A DNA stretch of 64,000 nt from Brevibacillus aydinogluensis (GCF_031954365.1 NZ_JAUSVZ010000019.1), one strand, 5' to 3'; counted from the first letter of the stretch, positions 24,609 through 32,969 are shown. The notes: a model not told the origin generated them from the letters alone. Numbers and translations are program-made.

Positions 24609-25829
24609 ATGATGGATCGGATTATACATGACATGTACGTTCTTAGTAGCGTAGAATTTTCTGGTCGTCTTTCGGGGACGGAAGGAGCTCGTAAGGCAGC
24701 AGAATTCCTTGCCTCTGCTTTACAAAGCGCTGGCTTCTCTCCTGCTGGGGAAGACGGTTACTTTTCAAAGGTAAATGTTCCGGCTTCCAGACTGATGGCT
24801 CCTGCTTTTGTTACCATTGGCGGGAAAGGATTGCACCATCGAATTGACTTTGCTGAATACTCTCCCTTCTCATCCGGAGGGTCCGTAACTGGAGAGTTAA
24901 TCACCATTCGCGATGGAGATGACGTTTCCTCCAAAGATCTGGCTGGAAAAATTGTCTTAATACCTGAGCGTCCGAACGATTTTGATGTAAGAGGAACGAT
25001 TAATTATGCCGCTAGTCTGGGCGTTGCTGCCCTTCTGATCGAATCGGGAGAACCGGAGTCGTTTCACAAAACCGTTCATGGCTCGGATAAAAACAAACTT
25101 CCCGTACTTCGCATCCGACGATCTCTTGCACAGAAATTTTCTGGGAAACAGGGGCTTCAGGTTTCGATTGAGATCCCCCTAGAAATGAACACGCTTCCCT
25201 GCAAAAACGTGCTAGGGATTCTTCCAGGTGTTGATACAAGATACACCCTCGCCTTAACTGCCCATTACGATCACCTTGGTGATGATCCAAAAGGAGTTCG
25301 TTTCCCTGGAACTATTGATAATGCTTCCGGTGTTGCGGTCATGCTTGAGGTTGCTAGAATGCTTGCTAAGCGTGAACAACCACTCCCCTTTACCATTCTG
25401 GTAGCTTTTTTAACAGGGGAAGAGTCTGGGTTGTGGGGTGCAAAGCATCTTGCATCGAACCCACCTGTACCCTTATCTGCAGTCATAAATCTCGATTGTT
25501 TGGGCTTTGAGCCAGAGCTTTTTGCACTTCGAACCGGTCATAAAGCTTCCATCGACTGGTTAACCGAACTAGCTTCAGATGTAATCAAGAATCACGGTAT
25601 TGATGTTCGTTGGATCGCAGGTGGAGATGATTCTGTAGCTTTTATTCAAAAGGGAATTCCCACTATCGGATTAGGTCAAAAACCTACATTACCTGATTCG
25701 ACGAACATTCACACCTTAAACGATAACCCGGACAATCTTCATGTGAAGCCAATCGAAAAAGGATTCGCGGTTGTATTTGACATTGTCAATCAACTTGTTG
25801 ATTCCCCTTTTCTTACGGGGATCAAATAA
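24609..25829 (+). CDS. M28-family zinc metallopeptidase
   Basis: A protein of about 406 residues. Residues near 90-190 form a PA-type insert. The peptidase core then shows the two-zinc ligand order of M28 peptidases: H in LTAHYDHLG, D in GTIDNASGVAV, EE in FLTGEESGLWG, D in VINLDCLGF, and a late H in TNIHTLND. Aminopeptidase or carboxypeptidase activity is expected. The start at ATG 24609 follows tagggaga. No signal peptide is present, so it acts in the cytoplasm. A peptidase inside an arsenic operon is unusual. Confidence 0.87.
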   Translation: MMDRIIHDMYVLSSVEFSGRLSGTEGARKAAEFLASALQSAGFSPAGEDGYFSKVNVPASRLMAPAFVTIGGKGLHHRIDFAEYSPFSSGGSVTGELITIRDGDDVSSKDLAGKIVLIPERPNDFDVRGTINYAASLGVAALLIESGEPESFHKTVHGSDKNKLPVLRIRRSLAQKFSGKQGLQVSIEIPLEMNTLPCKNVLGILPGVDTRYTLALTAHYDHLGDDPKGVRFPGTIDNASGVAVMLEVARMLAKREQPLPFTILVAFLTGEESGLWGAKHLASNPPVPLSAVINLDCLGFEPELFALRTGHKASIDWLTELASDVIKNHGIDVRWIAGGDDSVAFIQKGIPTIGLGQKPTLPDSTNIHTLNDNPDNLHVKPIEKGFAVVFDIVNQLVDSPFLTGIK

Positions 25830-25851
25830 AAACGTTTAGGAGGAATTTATT

Positions 25852-26052
25852 ATGACAAACTTCATTAAAAAATTAGTAAACGGTCATTCTGCGAAAGGGC
25901 AAGGAAACTGCTGTGGAGTTGATATTACAGAAGTGACTAATGAAAACCAAGAAAAAGATTCTGAATCTTGCTGCGGTAACGAAACAAATGAGAGCAACTC
26001 TTCCTGCTGCACAACTAATGCGCAAGAAAACAACTCTTCTTGCTGCGGATAA
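25852..26052 (+). CDS. Cys-rich small protein with repeated CC motifs
   Basis: A 66-residue protein with a basic start (MTNFIKKLVNGHSAKGQ) and four CC pairs (NCCG, SCCG, SCCT, SCCG) spaced by Asn/Glu/Ser-rich linkers. The second small protein at 32072 has the same plan. The ATG follows taggaggaatttatt. It ends just before a strong terminator. Arsenite-binding or metallochaperone function is inferred from paired cysteines and position only. Confidence 0.75.
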   Translation: MTNFIKKLVNGHSAKGQGNCCGVDITEVTNENQEKDSESCCGNETNESNSSCCTTNAQENNSSCCG

Positions 26053-26054
26053 TG

Positions 26055-26088
26055 AAACAGCTGAGGATTACTCCTCAGCTGTTTTTAT
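26055..26088 (+). terminator. Rho-independent terminator of the arsR-peptidase unit
   Basis: aaacagctgagg pairs with cctcagctgttt across a 6-base loop and is followed by ttttt. It overlaps the convergent arsC 3' end. Confidence 0.85.
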
Positions 26089-26514
26089 ACGATTTAGGAT
26101 TCTCTCTAAAGCCTTCACTTTCTCTGCAATTTCATCGCGAATTTCCCGAAATTTTGAAGTGACCTCTTCGTCACTTCCAACAAACATTGCCGGGTCTTCA
26201 ATTCCCCAATGAAACGTGTAGATCGATTTTGGAAGTGTCGGACAGGAGCGTTCCGCTTTTTTACATAAGGTTATGACGAGCGATGCTCTCATCAGAATTT
26301 CTGAGTTAATGCTGTCAGATGTTTGCTGGGAGATGTTTATCCCTCTCTCTTGCATAACCTTTATCGAAAGAGGATGGACTCCCTTCGCATATAATCCACC
26401 ACTATAAATGGCAAAATCTTCGCCAAAATAATGACGTGTAAAACCCTCTGCCATCTGACTGCGGCACGAATTACCGGTACAAAGAAAATATATGATTTTC
26501 TTGTTTCCCAACAT
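26068..26514 (-). CDS. arsC: Thioredoxin-type arsenate reductase (copy 1)
   Basis: A protein of about 148 residues of the low-molecular-weight phosphatase-like arsenate reductase family. The catalytic loop is CTGNSCRSQMAEGF, with the resolving cysteines in ITLCKKAERSCPTLP. It reduces arsenate to arsenite using thioredoxin. I prefer ATG 26514 over an upstream TTG. It lies 13 bases after the thioredoxin reductase-phosphatase gene on the same strand, which would supply electrons. A second arsC lies at 28371-28796. Confidence 0.9.
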   Translation of the reverse strand: MLGNKKIIYFLCTGNSCRSQMAEGFTRHYFGEDFAIYSGGLYAKGVHPLSIKVMQERGINISQQTSDSINSEILMRASLVITLCKKAERSCPTLPKSIYTFHWGIEDPAMFVGSDEEVTSKFREIRDEIAEKVKALERILNRIKTAEE

Positions 26515-26527
26515 GGAGAGAACCCCG

Positions 26528-27904
26528 TCATGCTTCAAACAACTTTTCCAAAGCTTCTCTTTGTGCAGGTTTGATGTTGACTGCGGGACGAATATCTTTT
26601 ACTTTTTCCTCTGCCTCCTGGAGTGTTGTGCTTAAGCCAAGAGTAAGATGCACTCCCGCTGCTACTGCTCCCGTTCTACCGCGCCCACCATTACAATGGA
26701 ACGCAACCTTCTTTCCACTTTTATAGGCATTCACTACTTCGGCGATCGCTTGTTTAAAGAGAACATCCTGATTCGTGATAGTATTATCACCGAGTGCAAT
26801 CTGTATCCACTGAACATCAGGATTTGAAAATGCGGGTTTCTCTGCTTCTCCACGTAGATCTACTACCACTTCCACTCCCTCTCTTTCAATCATGGACTCA
26901 ACATCCGCTGCCCCACCAAAGAAAATATTATCATCCACCAATGCTTGATATGATTTCGGTTCGGGCATGCTCCAATCGTGAACGGCATTTTCTTCGAGAA
27001 ATTTCTCACAATCAAGTGCTGCCATACATCCCGTTCCAGCTGCAGTAATCGCTTGGCGATAACGATGGTCTTGGACGTCACCACACGCAAATACTCCAGG
27101 GATATTGGTTTCCGTTGTACCAGGGGTTACGACAATATAGCCTGTTTCGTCCGTTTTGATTTGACCTTGGAGGAAAGCAGTGTTTGGTCGATGCCCGATC
27201 GCAACAAAAATACCCTCAGTCTCGATGATTTCTTCAGTACCAGTGTCGTTATGTTTTACTTTGAGACCCGTTACTCCCTTTTCTCCTGCAATAACCTCGA
27301 TGGGGGTACAATTCAAACTCCAGGTAATTTTGGGGTTATTACGAGCTCGATCTTGCATAATTTTTGAGGCTCGAAGTTCGCTTCTACGATGAACAACTCT
27401 TACCTCTGTTGCAAATCTCGTCAAGAAGTTGGCTTCCTCCATCGCAGAGTCACCACCACCGACAATGATGACCTTTTTCCCTCTGAAGAAGAAACCATCG
27501 CAGGTAGCACATGTGCTAACACCACGTCCGATATTCTCCTTCTCACCTGGGATTTCGAGCAACTTTGCAGAAGCCCCCGTTGAGACGATTAGGGATTCCG
27601 TTTGAATTTGTTCCGATCCATCAATGGTTAGCGTGAAAGGGCGTTTAGTGAGGTCTACCTTCGTTACCCACCCTCTCTGAAATGTCGCTCCAAACCGTTC
27701 TGCTTGCTTACGCATGTTTTGCATAAGTTCAGGTCCCATTATTCCTTCAGGAAACCCAGGGAAGTTTTCTACTTCCGTTGTCAGGGTCAATTGACCTCCT
27801 GGTTCATTTCCCTCAATGACAAGCGGATTCATGTTTGCACGAGCAAGATAAATTGCGGCAGTAAGTCCTGCAGGACCAGTTCCAAGGACAACGACTTTTT
27901 GCAT
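26528..27904 (-). CDS. Thioredoxin reductase fused to a dual-specificity-phosphatase-like domain
   Basis: A 458-residue fusion. Residues 1-310 are a thioredoxin reductase: FAD motif GTGPAGLTAA at 8-17, redox CATCDG near 135, NADPH motif GGGDSAMEE, and C-terminal FACGD. From about residue 320 a Cys-based phosphatase domain follows, with the P-loop HCNGGRGRTGA (C-x5-R) near 416. The start at ATG 27904 is fixed by ctcaggaggaataatc; the open frame extends upstream into an arsI relic. Electron supply to ArsC is inferred for the reductase part. The role of the phosphatase part is unknown. Confidence 0.9.
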   Translation of the reverse strand: MQKVVVLGTGPAGLTAAIYLARANMNPLVIEGNEPGGQLTLTTEVENFPGFPEGIMGPELMQNMRKQAERFGATFQRGWVTKVDLTKRPFTLTIDGSEQIQTESLIVSTGASAKLLEIPGEKENIGRGVSTCATCDGFFFRGKKVIIVGGGDSAMEEANFLTRFATEVRVVHRRSELRASKIMQDRARNNPKITWSLNCTPIEVIAGEKGVTGLKVKHNDTGTEEIIETEGIFVAIGHRPNTAFLQGQIKTDETGYIVVTPGTTETNIPGVFACGDVQDHRYRQAITAAGTGCMAALDCEKFLEENAVHDWSMPEPKSYQALVDDNIFFGGAADVESMIEREGVEVVVDLRGEAEKPAFSNPDVQWIQIALGDNTITNQDVLFKQAIAEVVNAYKSGKKVAFHCNGGRGRTGAVAAGVHLTLGLSTTLQEAEEKVKDIRPAVNIKPAQREALEKLFEA

Positions 27905-27949
27905 GATTATTCCTCCTGAGGTGTTTAGTAAAATACCCCTCATGCTAGA

Positions 27950-28345
27950 GGGGTATGTGATTGAACTAGGTTCAATTGGTGCTGATGTAGATGGTGGTGC
28001 ACAGCATAGAGATAAATCCCGGTCTCGGAATCTTCCTTCGTGTAGAATATCTCCCATGCATTTCAATCTGGATCATACTCCCGCACTTTATCCTGCACGG
28101 TATAGAAGCAAGTCGTATTCATTTCACCGATGGTAAGAAGCTTTTCCTGACGGAGCCTTTTGCCCCATTGCAACCACATCTTCTGTGTTATCTACTTGGA
28201 AGCCCAAGTGGTTTAGTACACCTTATTTCTCAAAAAGGACGTACATTCAGGAAAAAATGCAGGGCTGGCGAGTCCAGTTCAAATTTGGCGTAGTTCTCTT
28301 TTACCTTTGTCGGTTCCGCACTGAAGAAGATACGTTAAAACTGTA
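27950..28345 (-). pseudogene. Decayed arsI-like gene (C-As lyase, extradiol dioxygenase fold)
   Basis: Consecutive fragments in shifting frames read FSAEPTKVKENYAKFELDSP and ALHFFLNVRPF; then HLGFQVDNTEDVVAMGQ; then EMNTTCFYTVQDK and VREYDPD; then NAWEIFYTKEDSETG. The order matches ArsI/CadI-type glyoxalase-fold proteins that cleave methylarsenite. At least three frame changes and loss of the N-terminus make it nonfunctional. It sits in frame order between arsC copy 2 and the reductase fusion, so it was once part of that operon. Confidence 0.85.
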
Positions 28346-28370
28346 ATGATGCTTCTAATGTTGTTCCTCC

Positions 28371-28796
28371 TTATTTGCCTTCAGCAAGGAACTGTTCGAT
28401 TCGGGCTTTAATGGAATCACGAACGGTACGGAATTTTGCCATGATTTCATCCTCGGTTCCCGTAGCTTTCGCGGGATCATCAAAACCCCAGTGCCATTTT
28501 ACTGCGTTCTTGTTGGGGATCATCGGGCAATGCTCATCGGCATGACCGCAAAGCGTAATCACATAATCAGCACGAGCGAGGGTTTCTGGATCAATCACAT
28601 CGGATGTTTGACTGCTGATGTCTACACCGGCTTCTTTCATCACCTGTACGGCGCGGGGATTCAGCCCATGTGCTTCCAGACCGGCACTTTTTACTTCATA
28701 ACGGTCACTGCCTAATGCTTTCAGGAAGCCTTCTGCAATCTGACTGCGGCAAGAGTTTCCGGTGCACAGAAAGTACACGAGTGGTTTTTTTTCCAT
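28371..28796 (-). CDS. arsC: Thioredoxin-type arsenate reductase (copy 2)
   Basis: A 141-residue arsenate reductase with CTGNSCRSQIAEGF near residue 12 and the redox cysteines ITLCGHADEHCPMIP. It is diverged from copy 1 (26068-26514), so this is not a recent duplication. ATG 28796 follows aaaggagattgaaacac. It lies 39 bases after arsB in an arsR-arsB-arsC operon. Full length with all catalytic residues. Confidence 0.94.
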   Translation of the reverse strand: MEKKPLVYFLCTGNSCRSQIAEGFLKALGSDRYEVKSAGLEAHGLNPRAVQVMKEAGVDISSQTSDVIDPETLARADYVITLCGHADEHCPMIPNKNAVKWHWGFDDPAKATGTEDEIMAKFRTVRDSIKARIEQFLAEGK

Positions 28797-28835
28797 GTGT
28801 TTCAATCTCCTTTACGATGTTATCGATGTCGGTTA

Positions 28836-30134
28836 TTAGGCAACAATTTGCAACCACAAATAGAGTCCCACCAGCGTGATAAACAGCGTCGGGATCGTCA
28901 GAACGATACCGGTTTTGAAGTATTGTCCCCAGGTAATGGTTACATCTTTACGGGATAAGACATGCAACCAGAGCAGTGTCGCCAGTGAGCCAATGGGGGT
29001 AATTTTCGGACCCAAGTCGCTGCCGATTACGTTGGCGTACACCAATGCTTCCCGGATGACGCCGGACGTCTGTGTCCCCTGAATGGCCAGCGCGTCAATC
29101 ATGACGGTCGGCATGTTGTTCATGATGGAAGACAGGACTGCGGACAAGAAACCCATGCCAGCCGTTGCGGCAAACAGTCCCTGATTGGCAAACGTTTGGA
29201 TCAACTGCCCCAACATGTCGGTCAGACCGACATTACGCAAGCCATACACGACAACGTACATCCCAATGGAAAAAACAACAATCGCCCAGGGGGCTTCTTT
29301 AATGATACGTTTTGTCTCAATGGCCTTACTCCTTTGTGCAGCCAACATAAAGATGATGGCTGCCACTCCTGCTGTAACCGAAACCGGAATGGCGACGATT
29401 TCGTTCATCAGGTAGCCTGCAAGTAGGATAGCCAGAATGACCCAGGACAACCGGAACAGGCGAACGTCTTTTAACGCTTCATGGGGTTGTTTCAGCTGGG
29501 ATAGATCGTACTGCTTGGGAATATCTTTTCGGAAGTACAAGTACAGGACAAGTAAACTGGCTCCCAGTGAGAAGAAGTTAGGAACAATCATGCGTGACGC
29601 ATATTCAACGAATCCAATGTCAAAGTAATCGGCAGAAACGATGTTGACCAGATTGCTGACGATAAGCGGTAACGAAGTGGTATCCGCAATAAACCCACTG
29701 GCCATGATAAAGGGAAGAATCATCTTGTCTGGAAACTTCAATGCCCTCACTTGCGCAAGAACAATCGGCGTAAGAATCAGCGCTGCTCCATCATTGGCGA
29801 AAAAGGCTGCAACGGCGGCTCCCAAGAGAACCACATACACGAACATCAGTCGGCCGTTTCCTTTTGCTAACCGCGCCATATGCAAGGCTGACCACTCAAA
29901 AAAGCCGATGTCGTCTAAAATCAACGAAATCAAGATAATAGCCACAAAGGCAAGCGTCGCGTTCCATACAATGCCGGTTACCGTAACAACATCTGTAATA
30001 CTTACCACGCCAAACAACAAAGCCAAGATCGCTCCGCCCGTTGCGGACCAACCAATGTTCAGTCCCTTCGGTTGCCAAATGACGAAGGTCAACGTCACGG
30101 CGAAGATCAGAAAGGCACTCCAGATGGCAAACAT
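28836..30134 (-). CDS. arsB: ArsB arsenite efflux transporter
   Basis: A 432-residue integral membrane protein with about 12 hydrophobic segments of the ArsB/NhaD ion-transporter superfamily. Typical blocks are FFANDGAALILTPIVLAQ, GFIADTTSLPLIVSNLVNIVSADYF and SNVIGSDLGP-like NVIGSDLGPKITPIGSLATLLW. It exports arsenite and antimonite using the membrane potential. It starts at ATG 30134 behind gatgggagagag, 21 bases downstream of arsR copy 2. Confidence 0.94.
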   Translation of the reverse strand: MFAIWSAFLIFAVTLTFVIWQPKGLNIGWSATGGAILALLFGVVSITDVVTVTGIVWNATLAFVAIILISLILDDIGFFEWSALHMARLAKGNGRLMFVYVVLLGAAVAAFFANDGAALILTPIVLAQVRALKFPDKMILPFIMASGFIADTTSLPLIVSNLVNIVSADYFDIGFVEYASRMIVPNFFSLGASLLVLYLYFRKDIPKQYDLSQLKQPHEALKDVRLFRLSWVILAILLAGYLMNEIVAIPVSVTAGVAAIIFMLAAQRSKAIETKRIIKEAPWAIVVFSIGMYVVVYGLRNVGLTDMLGQLIQTFANQGLFAATAGMGFLSAVLSSIMNNMPTVMIDALAIQGTQTSGVIREALVYANVIGSDLGPKITPIGSLATLLWLHVLSRKDVTITWGQYFKTGIVLTIPTLFITLVGLYLWLQIVA

Positions 30135-30155
30135 GATCTCTCTCCCATCTTTTTT

Positions 30156-30479
30156 CTATTCGCAGGTCACCAGGAGACCCTGCTCTCCCAGTTTCTCAAA
30201 TTCATGGGAGTAATCGGGCAGGTTGCCCAATGCATGACATACTTGTTCATACCGTTCTTGGTTGATAGAATAAAAGACCCATTGCCCCTTTCTTGTTTCA
30301 ATCACCAGGTCTGCACTTTTTAGACGGCTCATGTGTTTAGACACAGCCGGTTGGGAAATCCCAAAGATGGGGACCAGTTCGCAGACACAACAGCTGCGGG
30401 TATTTAACAAGGCGATGATTTTTAGCCTTGTCGGGTCAGCTAATGCTTTCAATGCATTGACTAATTGCTTTGTGTCCAT
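30156..30479 (-). CDS. arsR: ArsR-family arsenic repressor (copy 2)
   Basis: A protein of about 107 residues, ArsR/SmtB type. The As(III) site is SCCVCELVPIFG, followed by the QPAVSKHMSRLKSADLV helix-turn-helix. I prefer ATG 30479 because a gagaggaggg site lies upstream; the alternative ATG at 30512 would add 11 residues. It heads arsR-arsB-arsC behind the palindrome at 30519 and should repress its own operon until arsenite binds. Confidence 0.93.
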   Translation of the reverse strand: MDTKQLVNALKALADPTRLKIIALLNTRSCCVCELVPIFGISQPAVSKHMSRLKSADLVIETRKGQWVFYSINQERYEQVCHALGNLPDYSHEFEKLGEQGLLVTCE

Positions 30480-30518
30480 GTCCAATTCCACACCCTCCTC
30501 TCTCGACATCATATTATT

Positions 30519-30534
30519 ATAACCATATGGTTAT
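30519..30534. promoter_or_regulatory. ArsR operator palindrome
   Basis: ATAACCATATGGTTAT is a perfect 16-bp palindrome upstream of the arsR-arsB-arsC operon. It differs from the operator at the first arsR gene, so the two ArsR proteins probably recognise different sites. Confidence 0.8.
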
Positions 30535-30636
30535 TTCAATATAAAAAATGGCTTTCCCCCACATTTGGGCATTTTTGATTCCAAGTTCACTTTATTATGT
30601 GATATCGATCAAATTTTTTTCGTGATAATTTTTTAG

Positions 30637-30649
30637 TTGCATTTTGCAA
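30637..30649. promoter_or_regulatory. MarR-type operator, copy 1
   Basis: ttgcattttgcaa is a perfect inverted repeat about 37 bases upstream of the marR gene. It recurs exactly before the permease gene at 31155. Confidence 0.75.
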
Positions 30650-30685
30650 ATAAAACGTATATAACTGTAGCAGAGGTGATTTTCC

Positions 30686-31135
30686 ATGGAAAACCTTCGA
30701 GAACTATTCCAAATCATGACCCGCCGTTTCGGATTTCTCAATAAATACTGCTGCATCTCAGGCGGCCGGGAGATTTCCTTGATTCAAAGCCACATTTTAT
30801 ATGAAATCGAACGGCAGCACAAACCATCCATGCAACAAGTATCAGAAGCGTTGGGGACAGACATTACAACGTTTAGCCGGCAGATCCAAACGTTGATGAA
30901 AATGAATCTGGTGAAAAAAACACCCGATCCGGAAGATAGACGGGTACATATCCTTTCCCTTACACCAGAGGGAAAAGAAGTGGCCGCGACAATCGACCGG
31001 CAGATGAACGCTTACTTGGATGAAATCTTTTCGCATATGAACGAGTTTGAAAAAGAGACTGTCATCCGTTCCATTAAGCTGTTGAATGAGGCGATGGCCA
31101 AAACCGACAAGTGTTGTACTACTCCCTTGGGGTAG
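30686..31135 (+). CDS. MarR-family regulator with paired cysteines
   Basis: A 149-residue MarR-family winged-helix protein (SMQQVSEALGTDITTFSRQIQTLMKMNLVKKTPDPEDRRVHILSL region). CC pairs lie near residue 22 (NKYCCIS) and near the C-terminus (DKCCTTP). The cysteines suggest thiol- or metalloid-based sensing. The ATG follows gcagaggtgattttcc. Palindromes before this gene and before the following permease gene are identical, so it probably controls both. A truncated relative with a degenerate operator is at 23.75 kb. Confidence 0.87.
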   Translation: MENLRELFQIMTRRFGFLNKYCCISGGREISLIQSHILYEIERQHKPSMQQVSEALGTDITTFSRQIQTLMKMNLVKKTPDPEDRRVHILSLTPEGKEVAATIDRQMNAYLDEIFSHMNEFEKETVIRSIKLLNEAMAKTDKCCTTPLG

Positions 31136-31154
31136 TTTCTTTTCAACTTAATAC

Positions 31155-31167
31155 TTGCATTTTGCAA
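31155..31167. promoter_or_regulatory. MarR-type operator, copy 2
   Basis: ttgcattttgcaa, identical to the site at 30637, lies 24 bases before the permease start. Confidence 0.75.
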
Positions 31168-31190
31168 ATAAAAAGACAAGGGTGATGATC

Positions 31191-32057
31191 ATGTTTTGGG
31201 ATGTATTGGAAAGTTTCTTCTCGATTGCCATTGAGTTAACCCTTTTATTTGTGGTTATTTCGCTCCTGATTAATCTAATTCAAGGATTTATTCCTTATGA
31301 CAAATTGAATCAGTACCTATCAGGCAAAAACACTGTCTTGGGAGCGCTGGCAGCTCTGCTTTTTGCTTTTGTCACACCGTTTTGCTCTTGCTCCACCATT
31401 CCCGTTGTCGTGAACTTGTTGAACAAGAAAGTTCGTTTTGGCATCGTGATGGTGTTCTTGTTCTCCTCCCCTGTCCTTGACCCGACCATTATCACGCTGA
31501 TGGGCGCCATGCTGGGTGTCAAAGTAGCTGTAGCCTATACCGTGATTACCTCTGTATTGTCGGTCATGATCGGTTTTACCCTTGAAAAGCTTGGATTCGA
31601 AAAGGCTGTGAAGCGAGTGGTTATGACCGGTTTTGAAGAAAAAACGAACACATTCAGTTGGAAAGCAGCTTGGTCGGAGACGGTAGGGCTAATGAAAACC
31701 GTCTACCCCTATCTGATCATTGGCGCCGCTATTGGATCGGTCATTCATGGCGTGGTTCCAACTGAATGGATCTCCTCTATGTTTGGTGGTAACCAGTGGT
31801 GGTTGGTTCCTGTGGCTGCAGCCATTGGAATTCCGTTATACGTTCGTCTGTCGATGATGATTCCCATGTCCCAGATCCTGATTGCCAAAGGCATGGCAAT
31901 TGCACCGGTCATGGCCTTGATGATCAGTTCTGCCGGAGCCAGTTTGCCTGAAGTAACACTGTTGAATACCATCTTTCAGAAGCGATTGGTTGCTGCTTTC
32001 GTGGCTTCTGTTATGATGATGGCTACCCTATCCGGATTCCTGTTCTACTTCATTTAA
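31191..32057 (+). CDS. ArsP/YraQ-type permease
   Basis: A 288-residue membrane permease of the DUF318/ArsP type with about eight spans. The conserved cysteine motif TPFCSCSTIPVV lies near residue 60 and FLFSSPVLDPTIITLMG near 93. ArsP-type proteins export organic arsenicals; other family members move metals. ATG 31191 is used, behind an aagggtgatg site. It is flanked by the marR gene and a CC-rich mini-protein and lies in the arsenic island, which favours an arsenical substrate. Confidence 0.88.
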   Translation: MFWDVLESFFSIAIELTLLFVVISLLINLIQGFIPYDKLNQYLSGKNTVLGALAALLFAFVTPFCSCSTIPVVVNLLNKKVRFGIVMVFLFSSPVLDPTIITLMGAMLGVKVAVAYTVITSVLSVMIGFTLEKLGFEKAVKRVVMTGFEEKTNTFSWKAAWSETVGLMKTVYPYLIIGAAIGSVIHGVVPTEWISSMFGGNQWWLVPVAAAIGIPLYVRLSMMIPMSQILIAKGMAIAPVMALMISSAGASLPEVTLLNTIFQKRLVAAFVASVMMMATLSGFLFYFI

Positions 32058-32071
32058 AGGAGGTGATATCT

Positions 32072-32218
32072 ATGGGTTTGTTGAAAAAAATCTTTGGAAA
32101 GCAAGGATCTTGCTGCGATGTGAAGATTGAAGAAGTGAAAAGCGAAAAAGATTCTTGCTGTAATGTAAAAATCGAAGAAATGAAGAATGAAAAAGAGAAC
32201 TACGGTGATCAAAAATAA
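32072..32218 (+). CDS. Small Cys-pair repeat protein
   Basis: A 48-residue protein with a tandem 15-residue repeat: SCCDVKIEEVKSEKD followed by SCCNVKIEEMKNEKE. The basic amphipathic start is MGLLKKIFGKQG. The ATG follows aaaggaggtgatatct, 14 bases after the permease stop. The plan (basic start, CC pairs in charged linkers) matches the protein at 25852-26052. A soft-metal carrier for the permease is inferred. Confidence 0.8.
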   Translation: MGLLKKIFGKQGSCCDVKIEEVKSEKDSCCNVKIEEMKNEKENYGDQK

Positions 32219-32244
32219 CGAAACAGGATACTGGGGGAAAGGCC

Positions 32245-32739
32245 ATGAAACAGGTTACGATTCGGAAAGCTCAGCATCACGATCTGGGGTCCATCCTTCA
32301 CATCTATAACCAGGGAATTGAGGACCGGATTGCCACGTTGGAGTTGGATACAAAAGACTTAACTTATATGGACAACTGGTTTCAAGAACATCAAGGTCGA
32401 TATACCGTACTTGTTGCTGAAGTGGAGGGATCAGTTGTAGGATGGGCCTCCTTGAACCGTTATTCTCATCGTTGTGCCTATAACGGCGTAGCTGACCTTT
32501 CCGTCTATGTAGATCGCAGTGTACGAGGCCGTGGGGTGGGTAACCATTTACTCGAAGCATTAGAAACAGAGGCGAAAAACAACGGATTCTATAAAATCGT
32601 TCTCTTTACATTCCCCTTCAATGGCCTCGGGCAGGGACTATATCGAAAGAGGGGCTTCCGGGAAGTCGGCGTGTTTGAAAAGCAGGGCATTCTGGACGGC
32701 CAGTTCGTTGACGTGATGGCGATGGAAAAAATCTTATAG
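32245..32739 (+). CDS. ArsN1-like GNAT N-acetyltransferase
   Basis: A 164-residue GNAT acetyltransferase. The acetyl-CoA loop is VRGRGVGNHLLEAL near residue 94, preceded by VGWASLNRYSHRCAYNGVADLSVYVD. The sequence pattern is that of phosphinothricin/arsinothricin acetyltransferases (ArsN1 group), which inactivate glutamate-mimicking antibiotics by N-acetylation. Location in the arsenic operon favours the arsinothricin-type role over phosphinothricin. ATG 32245 follows tactgggggaaaggcc. Confidence 0.87.
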   Translation: MKQVTIRKAQHHDLGSILHIYNQGIEDRIATLELDTKDLTYMDNWFQEHQGRYTVLVAEVEGSVVGWASLNRYSHRCAYNGVADLSVYVDRSVRGRGVGNHLLEALETEAKNNGFYKIVLFTFPFNGLGQGLYRKRGFREVGVFEKQGILDGQFVDVMAMEKIL

Positions 32740-32753
32740 CTCCTAATGCTATC

Positions 32754-32785
32754 GGCTCTTCATGTTGAGGAGCCTTCTTTTTTTA
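32754..32785 (+). terminator. Terminator of the marR-permease-arsN1 unit
   Basis: ggctc (32754-32758) pairs with gagcc (32770-32774) and is followed by ttctttttttt. Confidence 0.75.
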
Positions 32786-32969
32786 CTAATCAAATGGATA
32801 GAAATTTTCCAGTTAGAAGTTTCGTATCAAAAACATCCCCCCAATAATAACATGCAAGTCCGGATATCAAGGTCTACACGCTGAATCGCCTTGAAATAAG
32901 GGCGCTTTTTACCATTCCCTTTTACTTTTCTTCAACCCCATCTTTTCTGCAACCATCGTTCCAAACAAA

